DNA of 64,000 bases from Hoplostethus atlanticus (GCA_034670405.1 JAXDDX010000309.1:62501-126500), one strand, 5' to 3'; counted from the first letter of the stretch, positions 37,358 through 51,300 are shown. Notes: generated by a model from the sequence alone, not told the origin. Translations and numbers: made by a program.

Positions 37358-37971
37358 CGAGATATAAATCCTTTAGAGGCACGTTGAGCTGCTACGTGGA
37401 GCGTTTCTAACCGTCAATCGATCGTTGTCAAATTAATAGTTCTACCTCGACATAATGACCGTAAACACATGAGACCATGGTGGAGATGATCGGTAGCCTC
37501 TCCACATTAACACTACATTTCCCATAATTCCCCGTTGCTAGCGATGCACACTTGCTCATCCAAATGTCAACAAGACGATTTACTTTATTTATTTAGTTAT
37601 CTTATGTTTAATTGTTGTAATTACTTTTTGTTTTATCTTCAGTGCTCTCTATTTGTCTTAGTCTCATCTGTCTCCTCTTTTCTGCTGCTGTGACGACCTG
37701 ATTTCCCCACGGGGATCATCTCATCTCATCTCATCTCATCTCATCGCGTTGCATCGCATCGCATCGCATATCATCTCATCTCATCTCATCTCATCTCATC
37801 ACATCTCATCTCATCTCATCTCATCTCATCTCATCTCATCTCATCTAAAGCACTCTGCGTATCTGAAGCAGGTGATCAATTAAGCGTCCTCGTTTTCCAC
37901 GGCAGGCCCGTTTCAGATCCGGGGCCACAACCAGAGAGTTTAACGGGGGGTTAGAGGCAGGGAGGAAGCTG

Positions 37972-38000
<29 letters not shown>
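37358..38000 (+). repeat. retroelement 3' end with (ATCTC)n tail and flanks
   Basis: GACGACCTGATTTCCCCACG then GGGATC leads into (ATCTC)n at 37715-37846 with some GCATC units. A stretch at 62640-62765 has a similar layout. (CA)n begins at 37975. No gene is seen. Confidence 0.6.
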
Positions 38001-38025
<25 letters not shown>

Positions 38026-39029
38026 GACTCAAACCCTCTCTCTGGGAAAACTGACCCTGTATTTTGGAAAGGAAGAGCCAGCCGGTTCCCTCAGTGATAT
38101 TTGTCTCTGTGTTTACACCCAAACACAATAAAGCCCTCGTCTTCAGGCAGCAGAAACCCAATACAATCTAACAGGACATTCCTGTGGATTATCTTCCTCA
38201 CTGATTCATTATTTTATTTCATAAGAACCAAGACTATAAGAACAGAGCTTTGTTAAATGAAACAACGGGTAGATTTTAGAGGTTTAGAGGTTTTACCCCC
38301 CCCCCTCTCAAACCATCCTTTGACTTTGATGAAAGCTGCTTTCATAGAGCCCATACACAATAGATCCTCCCACCCTTGGGTGCCCTTGTGAGAGGATATA
38401 TGTCAGCACCGTAACATCATACCCTAAAGTATCACTTCTGCTCTCCACAGGTCGCATACCTCCGTAATAGTGGAGGATGTGTGAATGGATTCACCCCTTA
38501 TTACTGAGTGAGAATGTGTCATTAGAGAAAGAGAGGGAGAAGAAGAGAAAGAACGGGGGGGGGGGGGGGAGAAGGAAAGAAGAAATAAGAAGAAGAAGGA
38601 GAGCAGGGAGAAAATTTGAAAAGAAAAAGAAAAAAGAAAGGAAAGAGGAGAAGCAGAGTTATGAAAGAGAAGTCCACAGACAGAGTGGTATCTGGGGTGG
38701 CTCATCCTCCCATCATACACATTCCTGACTGACGCATTCACAAAGCACCATTGTGCTGAACTGGATCTGACTCATATCCTCACTGCTAGCTACCTATATG
38801 AGACACACACACACATAAACACACACACACACATTTGGCCTTGAGCCACCTCCATTGTGTGGAGTTATGGGATGACAGTTTTAATACGACCTGTAAATGA
38901 TTCTCTACTGTAAAGCGAAGAGGTGTGAACTTCAAAAGATAAGGCGAGAGGAGAGAGGGAGGACGAGCGGTGATACGGTGTTGCTTTACTGAACTGTGGT
39001 CCAAAGGGACAACATGTGCACTGTGCTCA

Positions 39030-39091
<62 letters not shown>

Positions 39092-40064
39092 TACGATTTC
39101 TCCCCACACCTGCCGGCCCTTTACACATCCACCACTGCATTGAAAGTCTTCAAACGCCTGGAGAGCAGAGCCTTCCATTAGAGCAGATACAGGACGTCCC
39201 CATTGTTCAGCGGCTGTGATGATGAATGGGAGCGAATGCCGCAGCTCCTCGCCGTTTGAAGTTTTTTTTCTCTTCATATCTTTATATAGATACGCACTGA
39301 GAAGTGGGGAAAACCCGTTAGTAGGGCACACACTCGCCTCCTGCTCGTAGATTCCCATCTGCACCAGACGCTTTCAGGTTATCGGGAGGGCAAACGGGGA
39401 GCCAAACGTCTTCCTTGTGTTTTTACTGTGCTGGCATGAGGTTAGCTGTGTTGACTGTCACATACCTGCCTGCCAACAGACACAGACAGAGACTGGTAGC
39501 AATGCCAGCGAGTTAGCTGCAGATGGGTCGTGTCTTTTCATAGGCTAGCACGCTAGCACGCTTTCAGCTGTTTACACACGGAGACATGCTTCCAGTCTAT
39601 GGTACAGTCTGAACTCTCCTGTCTTCCTTTCACTGGGTTGACTCATTCCCATCACGGACCAGCAGGGAGCGCTCACATACTGACGCAGCGGTACATGCTG
39701 TGAGAGTCGCCTGCCGCCGCATCACATCCTCACATCAACACTGAGAAGCGTCTTTGTGGACGACAGGCAGGTTGAAAGTGAGCAAGAGAAGGCCTGTAAG
39801 CTGTTATTTTCCCCTCGCCGCCGCTAACGCCTCAATAGACTCGGAGAGCGTTGGAACCCGAAGTGAGCAGAGGGTGCAGGCGGTGGGAGGGTGCAGGCGG
39901 TGGGAGGGTGGCACCCGCAGAGCGCGGTGGCCCTGGGGCAGAGGGGTGCGTCCTCGAACGGGACGACACAGAAAAATCCCCAAATTCCCCCTGTGAATGG
40001 CAATGAGTAATTAATCTCCAGCAGGGGTTTGCCCTCGGTCTGACACATGAGTGACATGCAGCCC

Positions 40065-40096
<32 letters not shown>

Positions 40097-40796
40097 GAGG
40101 TGTTTGATTGCTCTTCCCCTGGGCCTGCTCCATCATGTCCTCTTCTTCTTCTTCTTTGATGTTTCTCTTCTCTTCTTCTTCCTGCTGTGCTCAGTGCCCC
40201 ATTATGTTCTTCTTCTCTTTTCGTACGTAAAGTGGGTCATACGTGCGAGCGGAGCCTCCTGAGTCAGTCGACAAGCAAAATCGAAAACGGGGAGTATTTA
40301 CCTTTTGACTCACGCGGCTTTTTACATGGTGGGCAACGCGAGAAAAGGCCGGCGGATTGCAGAGGTGGAGGAGAAGGCCAACAAGCTGTCACATGAAAGG
40401 AGTAAATAGAGTAATCGGTATTTCTGTGCATGATTTTGAAAATGTTTCAGTCCCGGTTTGGACAGACATTTGGTCTAGGGGAGCCATGGAGGGACAAACC
40501 AGTCATTTGACCACAGCTTGGCCTTTCTAATGTTAAAGATAATCCCATTGATGAACAGATGCTGCACACACCCTGGAATAACTGCAACAGGACAAGCCCT
40601 ACTTTGAGAAGCAGCTATTTGTGTGTGTTAGTGCTGGAGGGGGGAGGTGGGGGAGGGGGGAGGGGGGAGGGGGGGGGTGCAGAGAGCAGGCCACATTAAT
40701 GATAACCACACTTATGTAAAGCTCCATATTTATAGTCAGCTGGGCTTCAGAAGGCCGCAGTCGGAAAGTCCACAAACCACCAGCCTGGAGTCCAAT

Positions 40797-40842
<46 letters not shown>

Positions 40843-41814
40843 ACGCACACACACACACACACATACCACACGCCCACACTATATGACAAAAGTTACTTTA
40901 TAGCAAACAGTCATTAAATGTGTATTACCAATCATCCATCAGGCTCCAGAGACGGGCCTGCCTGGTATCTCTGACCTGGCTGCAACCTCGCGGTGACTCC
41001 ACCCCCCCCCGGTACCCGTACCATATGTACCAGAGCTACATCTGTGTTTAGAGAGCTGCCGGGGCAACTACGCACACATTTACACAACACCGACACTCGG
41101 CACGCCACCTCACATGAGCATCTGTGGACATCATGGAGAACATGGAAATAAACCGAGGGGGGGGGAGGGGGCGACGTGGGAGTAATGTACGGAGGCTGAT
41201 TGGATGGAAAAGGTAGGAAAACAGCCCCGCCCCCCCCCACCCCCCCGCCATGCATCTATACACTATCACACAAACTGGAGTGTGTGTTTGCACTTCGTAT
41301 GAAACATCGAGAATGAGGAAACAATATCTGACATAAAAAATGATCCTTTCCAATGAGTATAAATATGGGCCTTTGATAGCAGCAGCCCGTCCAGTGGTGA
41401 GGACATGTTTTCCTCCGTGGAGGATTGTGGCAGGCAGATTTATGATTTATGAAGCTGATTGCTGGAAGGACTGAGGTTTGGCTGCGGCGCGTCTCGGCGG
41501 CGGCGTCTCCCAGAAAGCGTCGTCGTGTTTCTCTTAATAAACTGAACTTGAACGGATTTATTTTTTGCAGCGCTCCAGTTTTCAGGAAGTTACAGGTTCA
41601 AAAGTTTGCAAAGTGGAAAAGCATAAAAAAAAAAAAAAAACGCAACAATCTCTCGGCTCCACAGCGGAGATACGAGGAGCCCCCCCCCCCCCCAGGAGGA
41701 TAAAAGATGGTACCGCGGCGGGGGGTCTCCATAATTGGCCCGATGGTTCCTGGTGATGGAGGAGGATGGCGGAGGGTGGGGGGGGGGGCTCATCGATTCT
41801 TCACCAACCCTCCT
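38001..41814. other. noncoding region with microsatellites
   Basis: It contains (CA)n to 38023, a purine-rich GAAGAA tract 38526-38660, (GT)n 39031-39088 and 40067-40096, (CA)n 40799-40862, a G-rich run 40637-40678 and poly-C/poly-G runs near 41160, 41230, 41680 and 41780. 39090-39400 is complex GC-balanced sequence that could be conserved noncoding DNA. I recognise no exon. Confidence 0.5.
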
Positions 41815-43250
41815 CTGGTCTATCTTGGCTACTGCGTTGCATTCTGGTCTATCTCGGCTACTGCATTGCATTCTGGTCTATCTACTGTCGGTGGAGAAAT
41901 TGGTCTCTCTCCTCCAATGGATTTCTCCTGTATGATTGTTGATCGTCGGTCTAGAAAGAAGCCCTTGCTCTTTGATTCTGATTGGCTGACACCAAAACCT
42001 GACGGTTACCGTTGATGGTTTAGATCATGAAACATTTTCTGATATCAGACTGGAAATATCTCAACGTGATGTCACGTCGTCTACGATTGGAGGAAGAACA
42101 ACACAGACAACTAGATGGACCAGAAGTACAAGGAACATCACCATTAACTCTGTTAAAGTGCTTTAGGGTGGATTTTCCCTTTCAAACCCAGTGGACATTT
42201 CACCATCATTTCCAGGTGGTAAAGGGAGACAATACACTGTTCCTACATTTTCAGTGTGAGGGTGTGGCAAGGTGCCACATTACCGGGGTCCGTGACAGGC
42301 AGAGACACAGGCAGGGGAGAGTTAAATGGCCAGCACGGCCGTTTTATTAACCATAACCCCGGCCCGGTGTTGACGGCAGTTGGCGTCGTCTTCCCCGGCA
42401 TTGACGGCACTGAAGACCTCCTCCCTCCCGGCAGGTCAGCCGCAGAGCACCAAGGCTGCCCTAGTCCGCCAGGCTTCCAGGGGCATCCCGCCCCAACCCT
42501 GACTGGTCAGCCCTTGCAGGCTGCTCCCGACTGCAACCTCCGGAGCTCGGCCGGTCGCCGCCGGCTTTGGACGCCCGCTCTCCCACTCCGTCGTTCGCCG
42601 CTCGCGCCCTTGCCTCCGTCCCGGCACTCCAGCCGCGGACCCCGCTCAGACGCGGCTCCTGCTGGCTCCTCTCCGCTCCCACACCCAGTCCGACTCGACT
42701 CCTCCGTCTCCTGCCGAACTCCACTCGCTCTGCCAGCCTCTCACACTGGCGCGCTCTCACAATCCCACATCCACACAGGTTAAAAAGGGCCCGGCTGCAA
42801 TCAGGCTTAATTGGCTGCACCCGGATCCAGGGTAGAGTCAGTCCACCGACTCAACTCTCCCCTGGATCCAAGTTAAGCCTCACCCCACCCTCCTCCCATC
42901 TGCCACAGAGGGCTTTATGTGTTAACCTCCAGCTGCCTCACCTTCAGACACTATGGAAGAAATCACAGCAAACTCAACACATGTTCATTGATCCAAACCT
43001 CAGACGACTGCTGAGGTTCAGGGCAGTGCAATCCACTAGCGCTCCTGGGCTTCCAGTGTTGCTCCCACTAAGACTAGGCTATAGGCTAACCAGCCCTGTC
43101 AAGGCTGTGGTGATATGATGGTTGTGCTTTCCATGGACAGCCTGAGATCACCACCTCATCACCCACTCTGCTTCTCTTGGCTCATTTTCCTCTTTTCTTT
43201 CTGCACAAAGGTTCGACCAGAGAGTCCCGATACTTCTTCCTTCTTCCTCA
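41815..43250 (+). repeat. dispersed repeat copy B, interrupted by an LTR-like insertion
   Basis: It matches the reverse complement of 14953-15730, including words such as CAGTGTGAGGG before and AGGGCTTTATG after the insertion. It also has three copies of a ~30-bp GCTACTGCATTGCATTCTGG unit at 41815-41885 where copy A has two. Confidence 0.85.
42263..42907 (-). mobile_element. 645-bp LTR-like element (probable solo LTR) with 5-bp target duplication
   Basis: The ends are TGTGGCA and TGCCACA, i.e. TG...CA with 7-bp inverted termini, flanked by GAGGG at 42258-42262 and 42908-42912. Copy A of the host repeat has the empty site with one GAGGG. On the minus strand there is CCAATTAAG, a TTTTTAA box and AATAAA (42346-42341), in the order expected for promoter and poly(A) signal of an LTR. 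No internal coding region is present. The long plus-strand frames here are chance. Confidence 0.8.
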
Positions 43251-44024
43251 GATTCAACGTGTTTCAGGGTGGATTTTTCCTTTAAGATGCAACTGAACAA
43301 TGAGGGCTTGTTTCTAAAGATTACTAATAAACCTCCACAACCGAGACAATGATGCAGTGAATTTGGGACGCAAGCACATATACTGAGACACTGTTGGATA
43401 GAGTACTGTGTTTGTTACGCTACACTAACGTAAATGTAATATATAACAATATAAGCTCCTCCAAAGCCGGAACAACATATTTCTTTCTGCTTTTCAAAGC
43501 TCTCAGGAGTGAGCAGGACGTCCACGCCGACCCGGCGGGGGAAGCATCCATCGCAGCTCATGTTTGTCCTCCAGAGAATGAATAAGCCTCTCCACCATCC
43601 ATAATCTTGTTTGGTGGATTCGGCGGGACGTGTCCACGAGCCCTTTCAACACCGTAAATCTGGTTTTACAGCTGGGATCTGCATTCAAGCCTCTGCATGG
43701 TTTTAACAATTCATAGTGTGTTACGTAAGCGGAGAGAATTTATCAGCAGCGTCTGAGTGTGTGAAGCTCAGAGGAAGACGGCCTGCAGCAATAACTTCAG
43801 CAAAATGTCGTAGAAATGGTTTGAAAATGTAATGAAACCTGTTAATGGAGTAAATTATGTAATAATGTCACATTATTATATTAACTGGCTAGTTAATACT
43901 TTATGATTGATTTTTAACTGATATAATAATAATAAGAGTTATTACATTCTGATAATTTGATATTGTTTCATTTACCAGCTATTCATTATATTAACAGGTT
44001 TTATTACACTTTTAACCCATTTAG
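43251..44024. other. noncoding, possible conserved element 43500-43720
   Basis: 43263-43285 repeats the CAGGGTGGATTTTTCCTTT word of 15981. 43500-43720 is repeat-free complex sequence (e.g. CCATCCATAATCTTGTTTGG). No exon is seen. Confidence 0.35.
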
Positions 44025-44164
44025 ACAGGCAGGCAGGCAGACAGACAGACAGGCAGACAGACAGGCAGGCAGGCAGGCAGGCAGACAGACAGACAGACAG
44101 ACAGACAGGCAGGCAGGCAGACAGACAGACAGGCAGGCAGGCAGGCAGACAGACAGACAGACAG
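44025..44164 (+). repeat. GACA/GGCA tetranucleotide tract
   Basis: It is built of AGAC and AGGC units, similar to the tract at 3960-4075. All frames are open because the unit lacks stops, so ORFs here are artefacts. Confidence 0.95.
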
Positions 44165-44518
44165 AGAAGTTGACATGAAAACCATTTCATTAAACATATA
44201 GCACAAATCGTACGAGACATTAAATGCAGCACAGAGCGCCAGGCAGTTATTATGTTATGTTGTGTTAGTATGTTATCGGCTGCTACGAGGCGTTTGCAGT
44301 CTTCTCATCTCACGGTACATCCCGGTACTTCCTGTTCCACACTGACTGACCAGGTATGGAAGTAATGAAAGACAGCAGAAATCACTGAAAGCACCTTGAA
44401 TATAGAGACTATAGAGCAACGCTATGGGACTCTGAAAGGTTCTGGTCCCAAGGACACTGAGCCAAAGCACAGCATGTTTTCTTGAAAACAAGCAGAGACA
44501 TATACACACACACACACA

Positions 44519-44574
<56 letters not shown>

Positions 44575-45616
44575 AGAAACTTGAAATGAAAGCAGCCATG
44601 TGAACACAAGGACAAACGAACAAAGAAAAAAAAAATCTCCAAAGGTGTTTCGACTGCCTCCCTCGCTGCCTCGCTTCTGGCTTACTGCTCCTCTCCTCTT
44701 TGTCTTCTTCTCTCTCTCTCAGCAGGGGGGAAGGAGGGGGAGGGAGGGGGGCAGTCAGCTACAGGGTGAGGATGGGTAGTGTTGTCCTGCAGACTCAAGC
44801 TGCCGTCAATTCAAACACACCTCAGCCACCAGGACAAAGACAAAGACTCTGCAAAGACAAAGTCAGCCTTTCTCTGCTCGTCTCTCTCTCTCTCTCTCTC
44901 TCTCTCACAGTCTGCAGAGTTTCAAGGCCACAGGTTTCTCTGGAATCTGTTCTCCTTCCCCTGCTCCTCCTCTCTCCTCTTTGATTTCATCTCTCTCTCT
45001 TTAAAGGAGAATACTGGTGTCATGTAGAGTTGTAGCCTATTTTCTTTCCTTTATTTATCACATCAGGATCGTTTTCAAATACAAAAGATGTTCAAATATG
45101 ATCAAATATGTAGTGATGTGCCTCATGGAGCGGCTCCAGTCTGACATGATGTTATTTTTTAACATCGACTCGGTTTCTTCCTTTTTAAAATACAAACTCA
45201 AACCTGAAATCAACCAAGACGCCCCAAATGAGAAGTTCTGTAAGTCGACGTGTTGTTGAGGGATTACTTCCTGGTGGAAACTTTCATCTCTTCCTGTATC
45301 GGGTGATTGACAGGAAGATATGAAGACGTTCAACTCAACACAATGAAGTAACAAAATAACAGGCTTCATGTCCTCTAGTCTTCATACTGTAGAAAACAAA
45401 CAGCAACACAAGTCACCAAACATCCCGACATCTCCGACTACGCTGACTGCAGACTAACAGGAGTAATGGAAGGAGAGGGGCGACCGAGACGGTACAGCGG
45501 TATTATCCTTTAACATGAGAAGATTTATGATCCAATAGCGGAGGGTGAGGTACATGAACAGACACATGTCTTCAGACAGTATGGAATATATATGTGCTCA
45601 TGCCCTACAGCTAGGA

Positions 45617-45662
<46 letters not shown>

Positions 45663-45813
45663 GTAACAGTGTTTTTCTCGCTGCTCATGATCTCATCTAG
45701 GACTGTATTATTTGTGTTTGAGGACATCTCCAGATCTCATCCTCCCATCACTAACAATCAGCAGCTTTGGAGGGCGTCCATCCATCACTGTCAAAGAGCT
45801 GCCAGCCTCCTCA

Positions 45814-45867
<54 letters not shown>

Positions 45868-46544
45868 CGCACACACACACACTCCAGGTATGTTTTCTCT
45901 GCTAGTCATTTCGTCCTCGCCAGACCTTTCAAATAATCCTCAGCATTTGGTTGTATCTGGTTGGAGCAGCAGAGGGGCGGGGCTTACCGCAGAACAATTC
46001 AGACAGGTGGTGACTGGTTGGTTGTCTTGTCAGTCACTGAAGGGTTTCCACCCTCACACCTACAGCAGGTAGACACCCAGTCTCTCCTGTCTCACCCAGT
46101 CTCTCCGGTCTCACCCGGTCTCACCCGGTCTCACCCAGTCTCTCCTCTCCCACCCAGTCTCTCCTCTCTCACCCAGTCTCTCCTGTCTCACCCAGTCTCT
46201 CCTCTCTCACCCAGTCCCTCCTATTTCACCCAGTCTCTCCTCTCTCACCCAGTCCCTCCTGTCTCACCCAGTCTCTCCTCTCTCACCCAGTCCCTCCTCT
46301 CTCACCCAGTCTCTCCTCTCTCACCCAGTCCCTCCTGTCTCACCCAGTCCCTCCTGTCCCACCCAGTCTCTCCTCTCTCACCCAGTCTCTCCTGTCTCTC
46401 TCTTCTAATTATCCAATAAACGAGTCTCTGCTGTCGAGTCATCGTGTTAGATTCAGCTTGTGCCCAAGGCGGTTCCTGAACCTCGGAGTAATTCATCTCC
46501 GCTATCAACACAGTCGCAATAACAGATCACTGATTAGATTATAT

Positions 46545-46582
<38 letters not shown>

Positions 46583-47260
46583 AGTTGCTTGTGTTGTGAG
46601 AACACAGGACATGCTGCTCAGACGTCACGACAGAACTGAAGACCAATTATTCACAGAAGAAGAAGTTGTGATTTCTAGTGGCTCTGCATCGAGACCGTCC
46701 ACTTTCAGGTGTTTCATTGTGTTTTTTTACAGCCGCAGTGGAAAAAGACAGGAAACTGTCTAGAGCGGCGACAGCATCGACTAGTGCTGCTGTTACGTAG
46801 AAACCCTGAAGCGCCCGTCTACTAACGAACGCCTTTCAAAACTATGACGGGATTTCAAAGACACACGGGACCAATATGAAGATAATTCTATTTCCTGAGA
46901 ATGCTTCCTTTCAGACATAGCAACAGCAGCGAGCCTTTAGCAGACCGGCCAGCTTGGTAAACGTGAGGACAGTTTACCGACGTCACGCTTCATGATTTCT
47001 GGGTATTGAAGTCTTTAAATTTAAAAACAGTTGCCTCTTGCTGCCATTAGGGGCCGCCAACGTGCAGAACTGCAAACTGCAGAGTGCAGCTTTAACAAAC
47101 TGAGGTCCAAGGTGGGCCGTCTGGAGGAGGGAGAGGAAAGGCAAGACATGGAGTATTTGGTGGTGTGTGTGTGTGTGTGTGTGTGTGTGATTGTGTGCTA
47201 GTGATTGCGTGCTGAAGGCATTCTTCACCATGTATCTGTGAAGGTGGCCCCCCCAGCACA
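44165..47260. other. noncoding region with microsatellites
   Basis: Contains (CA)n 44508-44573, (CT)n 44880-44908 and 45620-45659, (CA)n 45812-45880, a 19-bp TCACCCAGTCTCTCCTCTC minisatellite 46076-46399 and (GT)n 46546-46580 and 47163-47190. 47000-47096 ends like the MITE of 12660-13853 (CTGCCATTAGGGGCCGCC ... GCAGCTTTAA). I recognise no exon. Confidence 0.55.
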
Positions 47261-47269
47261 ATTTGTCCC

Positions 47270-48360
47270 TAATAGCTTATCCCCCCCCAGCCGCCATTCC
47301 CATGATGCTGCTCGCCTTTATTTCTTGTTGGGCTCTTCTGTCCGCGGCCGTCCGGCTCCTCATTGTGTCTGGCTCCCAGCAGATGGGGGGCCATTCAGCC
47401 GCATCAGCTGGGGCCGAGCCCACCGGGGCCCACCAACACATTAGTCATGCCTCCGGGCTACCGGGGACACAAGAGGGCTAATTGGAAACAGATCACACAC
47501 ACACTCTCACACTTGTGATCACATTTACACGTGCAATCACGCACACAGACTCACAGCATTCACACACTTAATGACTCGGACGCTCACGCTAACACACTCA
47601 CACACACACAAAGCACCACACACACACACTCGCAGTCTTTCAGAGGCCCCTCCGTCCCCCTAAAGAAAGCACCTCGGGGTTCGGGGGAAGGGGTCAGTTT
47701 ATTGTTTCTTATGAAGAGCATGTCAAACAAATGAGGGAATCCAGGGATGGGTAATGAGAGCAGGATGGAGGGATGGAGGGAGGGAGAGAATGAGAATCCT
47801 CTACCTCCATTAACGTCTCTTTTCCCCTCCCTGTCTAAAGGAGGTCCTCATTGTGTTAAGTCAGCACAGCGTGAAACCCTCGGTGGCTAATAGCAGAGTC
47901 CCCAACCTGGCTCCCCCCTCAACCCTGTGGCTCCCACAATCAACTAACTACCTCTTAATTAGCTCTTCAAGGTGTGACAGTTGGTTATACTCTCGCCATG
48001 TAAGATTACAGGTTGTGTGTGTGTGTGTGTGTGTGTGTTAACCAGACCACGGGAAGCTGGGAATCTGAAGCGCTGCGCGGTTCGAGCAAAGATGACTTCC
48101 AAAATCTCTGCCACCGCTCCTCCTCCTCCTCTTCTTCCTCAGACTGTCAGACTGGAGGATGTCATTCAGTATCTGCCAATTAAATGATGCCCTGGAGCGC
48201 GCCTCGCCGACGCGGCAAATGTGTGTATATTTAGAGATGGCGGTGAGCGGACGGGAAGCGACGCTACCTGCTCTGGATGGGCCGACTCAGCGGAGCAGGG
48301 GGAGCCGTGATGGACAGCAGCTGATTAGGGGAAGTCCAGAGCAGCTTAGGTTCGCTCTGA
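47270..48360. promoter_or_regulatory. candidate cluster of conserved noncoding elements
   Basis: Three repeat-poor stretches (47280-47500, 47830-48000, 48060-48360) have balanced, complex sequence with homeodomain-type TAAT words (GGGCTAATTGG, CTCTTAATTAGCTC, CAATTAAATGATG), separated by microsatellites. This is an appearance-based guess; conservation was not tested. Confidence 0.3.
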
Positions 48361-51300
48361 TGCCCCAAGGCTTTGTCAGGGCCAAAACCACCAAACACCC
48401 CCCCCCCCCCCCCCGCGCATATAACCCCCCCCCCCTCACCGGCGGCCCCCAGACGTTATTTATTCATCCACTCAGGCTGATGTGTTGACAACCCACGGCT
48501 GCAGAGAGACACGCTGAACAGGATATCATTGTTTAGGGCTGATCCAGAGCGCCGCTGCTCTCCCGTCCGTCGGGCTTCCACCGCTCACACTGTAAATTAG
48601 GCAATGAATGACATTAAGAAGAGCAGAGGAGGAAGGGGGAGTGACAGGCGTGCACACACACACACACACACACACACACTCAAACACAGCTCTGAACGAT
48701 GCAGACGCAGATTGCCAAACTGGGCATGTGTCACCAGAGGACGGCTAGCTGGACTCCGCCCCGAGGCTGTGAGAGTCGTTTCTACTTCCTCCTCTGTGAT
48801 CAATAACGAATCATTTCTTTTCTTTTTAACGTAATTTTACGGCTTTCAGCGACCTCTATCGACCTCTATCGCAACAACACCTACAGCCTCTGGTGCAGCT
48901 GCAAGTGGCAACAATAACGAAGTGACATTTTCCCAATATGAGCTCGCTAAGTAGAGCAAGAAGACGTAAAATGTCACCGTGCTGCCGTTTGCTTTTTGGC
49001 TTGAAAACTAAATGTGTTGCAACGCCGGTCGGACGTTTGCAGCACCGTCCTTCATTTTCAAGCCAATCATTCATCAGTCATTGGTATTGATCAGCAACCC
49101 TGTCAACTGCAGCAGATATATCATATTTGTTTTGCAGTAGAAATCGTACTCCATGAACTTTTTGATTGGTGTGTGTATTTTTGACAGATGGGACACCGTG
49201 GAATATACAGTATTTTCCTGTAGAAAAAAAACAAACTCCAATTGTTATGTGTGGCATCACACAGCGGAAATAGAAATAGAATAGAAACGAGATACAGCGT
49301 CCTGAGTGTGTCATCACCCTGGAAATATTGTCAATATCGAAGCTCCATGTTTCCTCTCCCTGTCATATCACACATATTGATTCCATAACCTCGTCAACAG
49401 GGAATATCCCAGAATATACACAGAACACAACTGTACACTCAGATACTTCAATACAAGACGTGGTCCTGTAAATACCTTAATATATATATATAAGAAAATA
49501 TAACTGGTTGTGGCTCATATTGACAGTATTAATACCATGAAACATGTTGCTGCTTGTTTGAACATCTAAATCTATATTCAGAGTAAGACTGTTCATCAGA
49601 GTTTTTAGGAGCTGCAACATCTGGTTATAAACCTTGAAACAGCTACAACATTAGTTTACATTCATCCTCCGAGCCTTGAGTCTCAGAGATGGAGAACTAG
49701 TGTGGGAGTGACAGAAATACCATGGCAGCAATATAATATAGTGTATGACAGCGGGGACTGTCGCCAACAGGGGAGGAGGCATACTGTATGGATTCAATCA
49801 ATAATCCCACTATGCAAGACTTGGGAATATTAACAGTATTAAGAGGAGTATTTCAAACAGAGTAGTAGTAGTAGTAGTATTTCACTATTCATGTACACAG
49901 ATTCAAAGTAAAGGTAAGGGTTAGACTGCATTGTGTATGAAGCAGAGTCTCTCTATATTACTGACTCCACCACAGTGACGCTGTGCTGGGTTACTGTCAG
50001 ATGGACACACATGAAGAGCCAGCAGGCATTATGGGATGGATGAGAGGCAGGGAGGGATTACTTCAACACCCACTCAATGCCGATGTGATTCTGATTGTAT
50101 TTATCCCTTGATCCTTTTAACAAAATAACACAAGATTTTATATGAATTATGATCAAAGCGATGGAAGCGTATTAAATGGTGACGTTTGCAGCCAAAAGGG
50201 TTTCGGTTGTTGTAAAATATCTGTCTACCACAACTTCACAGAAACGCTGTACACAGTGTTGAATATCACCAAGTGCATTTATTTTTTTTTGCCTTTGGGC
50301 AACATGAAATATGATCAATATTAGCCGAGACCAAAGAACAATACTGATTGTTTTTCTCATGGATGTGTTTTCTGTAGAGGTGGATATACAGTATGTATGA
50401 TATATGAGTCCTAAAGTAAAGTTACTTTGTTGAAATCTAAAGTGGAAGTTATTACTGGTGTAAAAAGTAAAAAGTAGCTTTTTTCCTTTGTTACTGAAAA
50501 GCAGACGTTCAATATGTGATGATTATGTGCATGTTTCATAAACTGTTAAAAATAAGATTATGAAATTATTGGATCCATGAAAAAAGCTGAAAATAGCCAT
50601 CCCCATTATTCAATAACTTTACTACATTGTTGTTTGTTTTGCTATTAGCTATCCAGCTAGCTAGCATGGTTAGCAAACTAGCTAGACAACAACCATGCTA
50701 ACACAATTATACTGCAGCTGGATGGAGTTAATTAAGCTGTTACCATGGATACATTTGAGCTTTTAAAGTTATAGTTTAAAATACTTTAAAATGACTTAAT
50801 ACTCAAAAAAAGTACACAACAAAGTTACCCAAGTACAGTAATGAGAGCAGTTCATTTCTTCCACCCTTGATTTTCTGACATTCTTCGTTCAGTATTTATT
50901 AATTTCTACTCGGCTGATTGAACTGCATCTAATCCGCGTTTTATTTTTTGTGACATTTCACAACTTGGTTCGACAGTTGAATGGAAGTAAAGCTACAGTA
51001 GAGTCTCATCACTGTGAGCAATGCTTTGATTAGCATTAATCCCTATGCATCCTATAGGAACGGCTAAACTAAGCTAAGCTGCATTCCCTCGCTCCGGGGT
51101 TGGAAACAGTCAAGTCTTTTCCTCTCTGTCTGTTTCTAAAGCAGATAAACTCTAATTTCCTCTTATTATCCAATCAGATTGTAAAAACCACAGCAGGGGA
51201 CAGGAAGAGATTTGGAGAGAGAGAGAGAGAGGGGAGGAAGGGGGGAGAGGTCAGGGAGACTTCTCGGGAGATTGGAGAGGATATTTGAGACAGGAGTAAA

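Noticed and set aside
42256..43118. Overlapping 120-180-codon frames near the LTR-like element
   Set aside because: They read through the GC-rich insertion and the flanking noncoding repeat; the same peptides appear at 15094-15526 in the other repeat copy, showing they are repeat translations.
47096..47165. Short frame NKLRSKVGRLEEGEERQDME as a coiled-coil exon
   Set aside because: It follows a MITE end without a convincing acceptor and runs into (GT)n; no neighbouring exon joins it.
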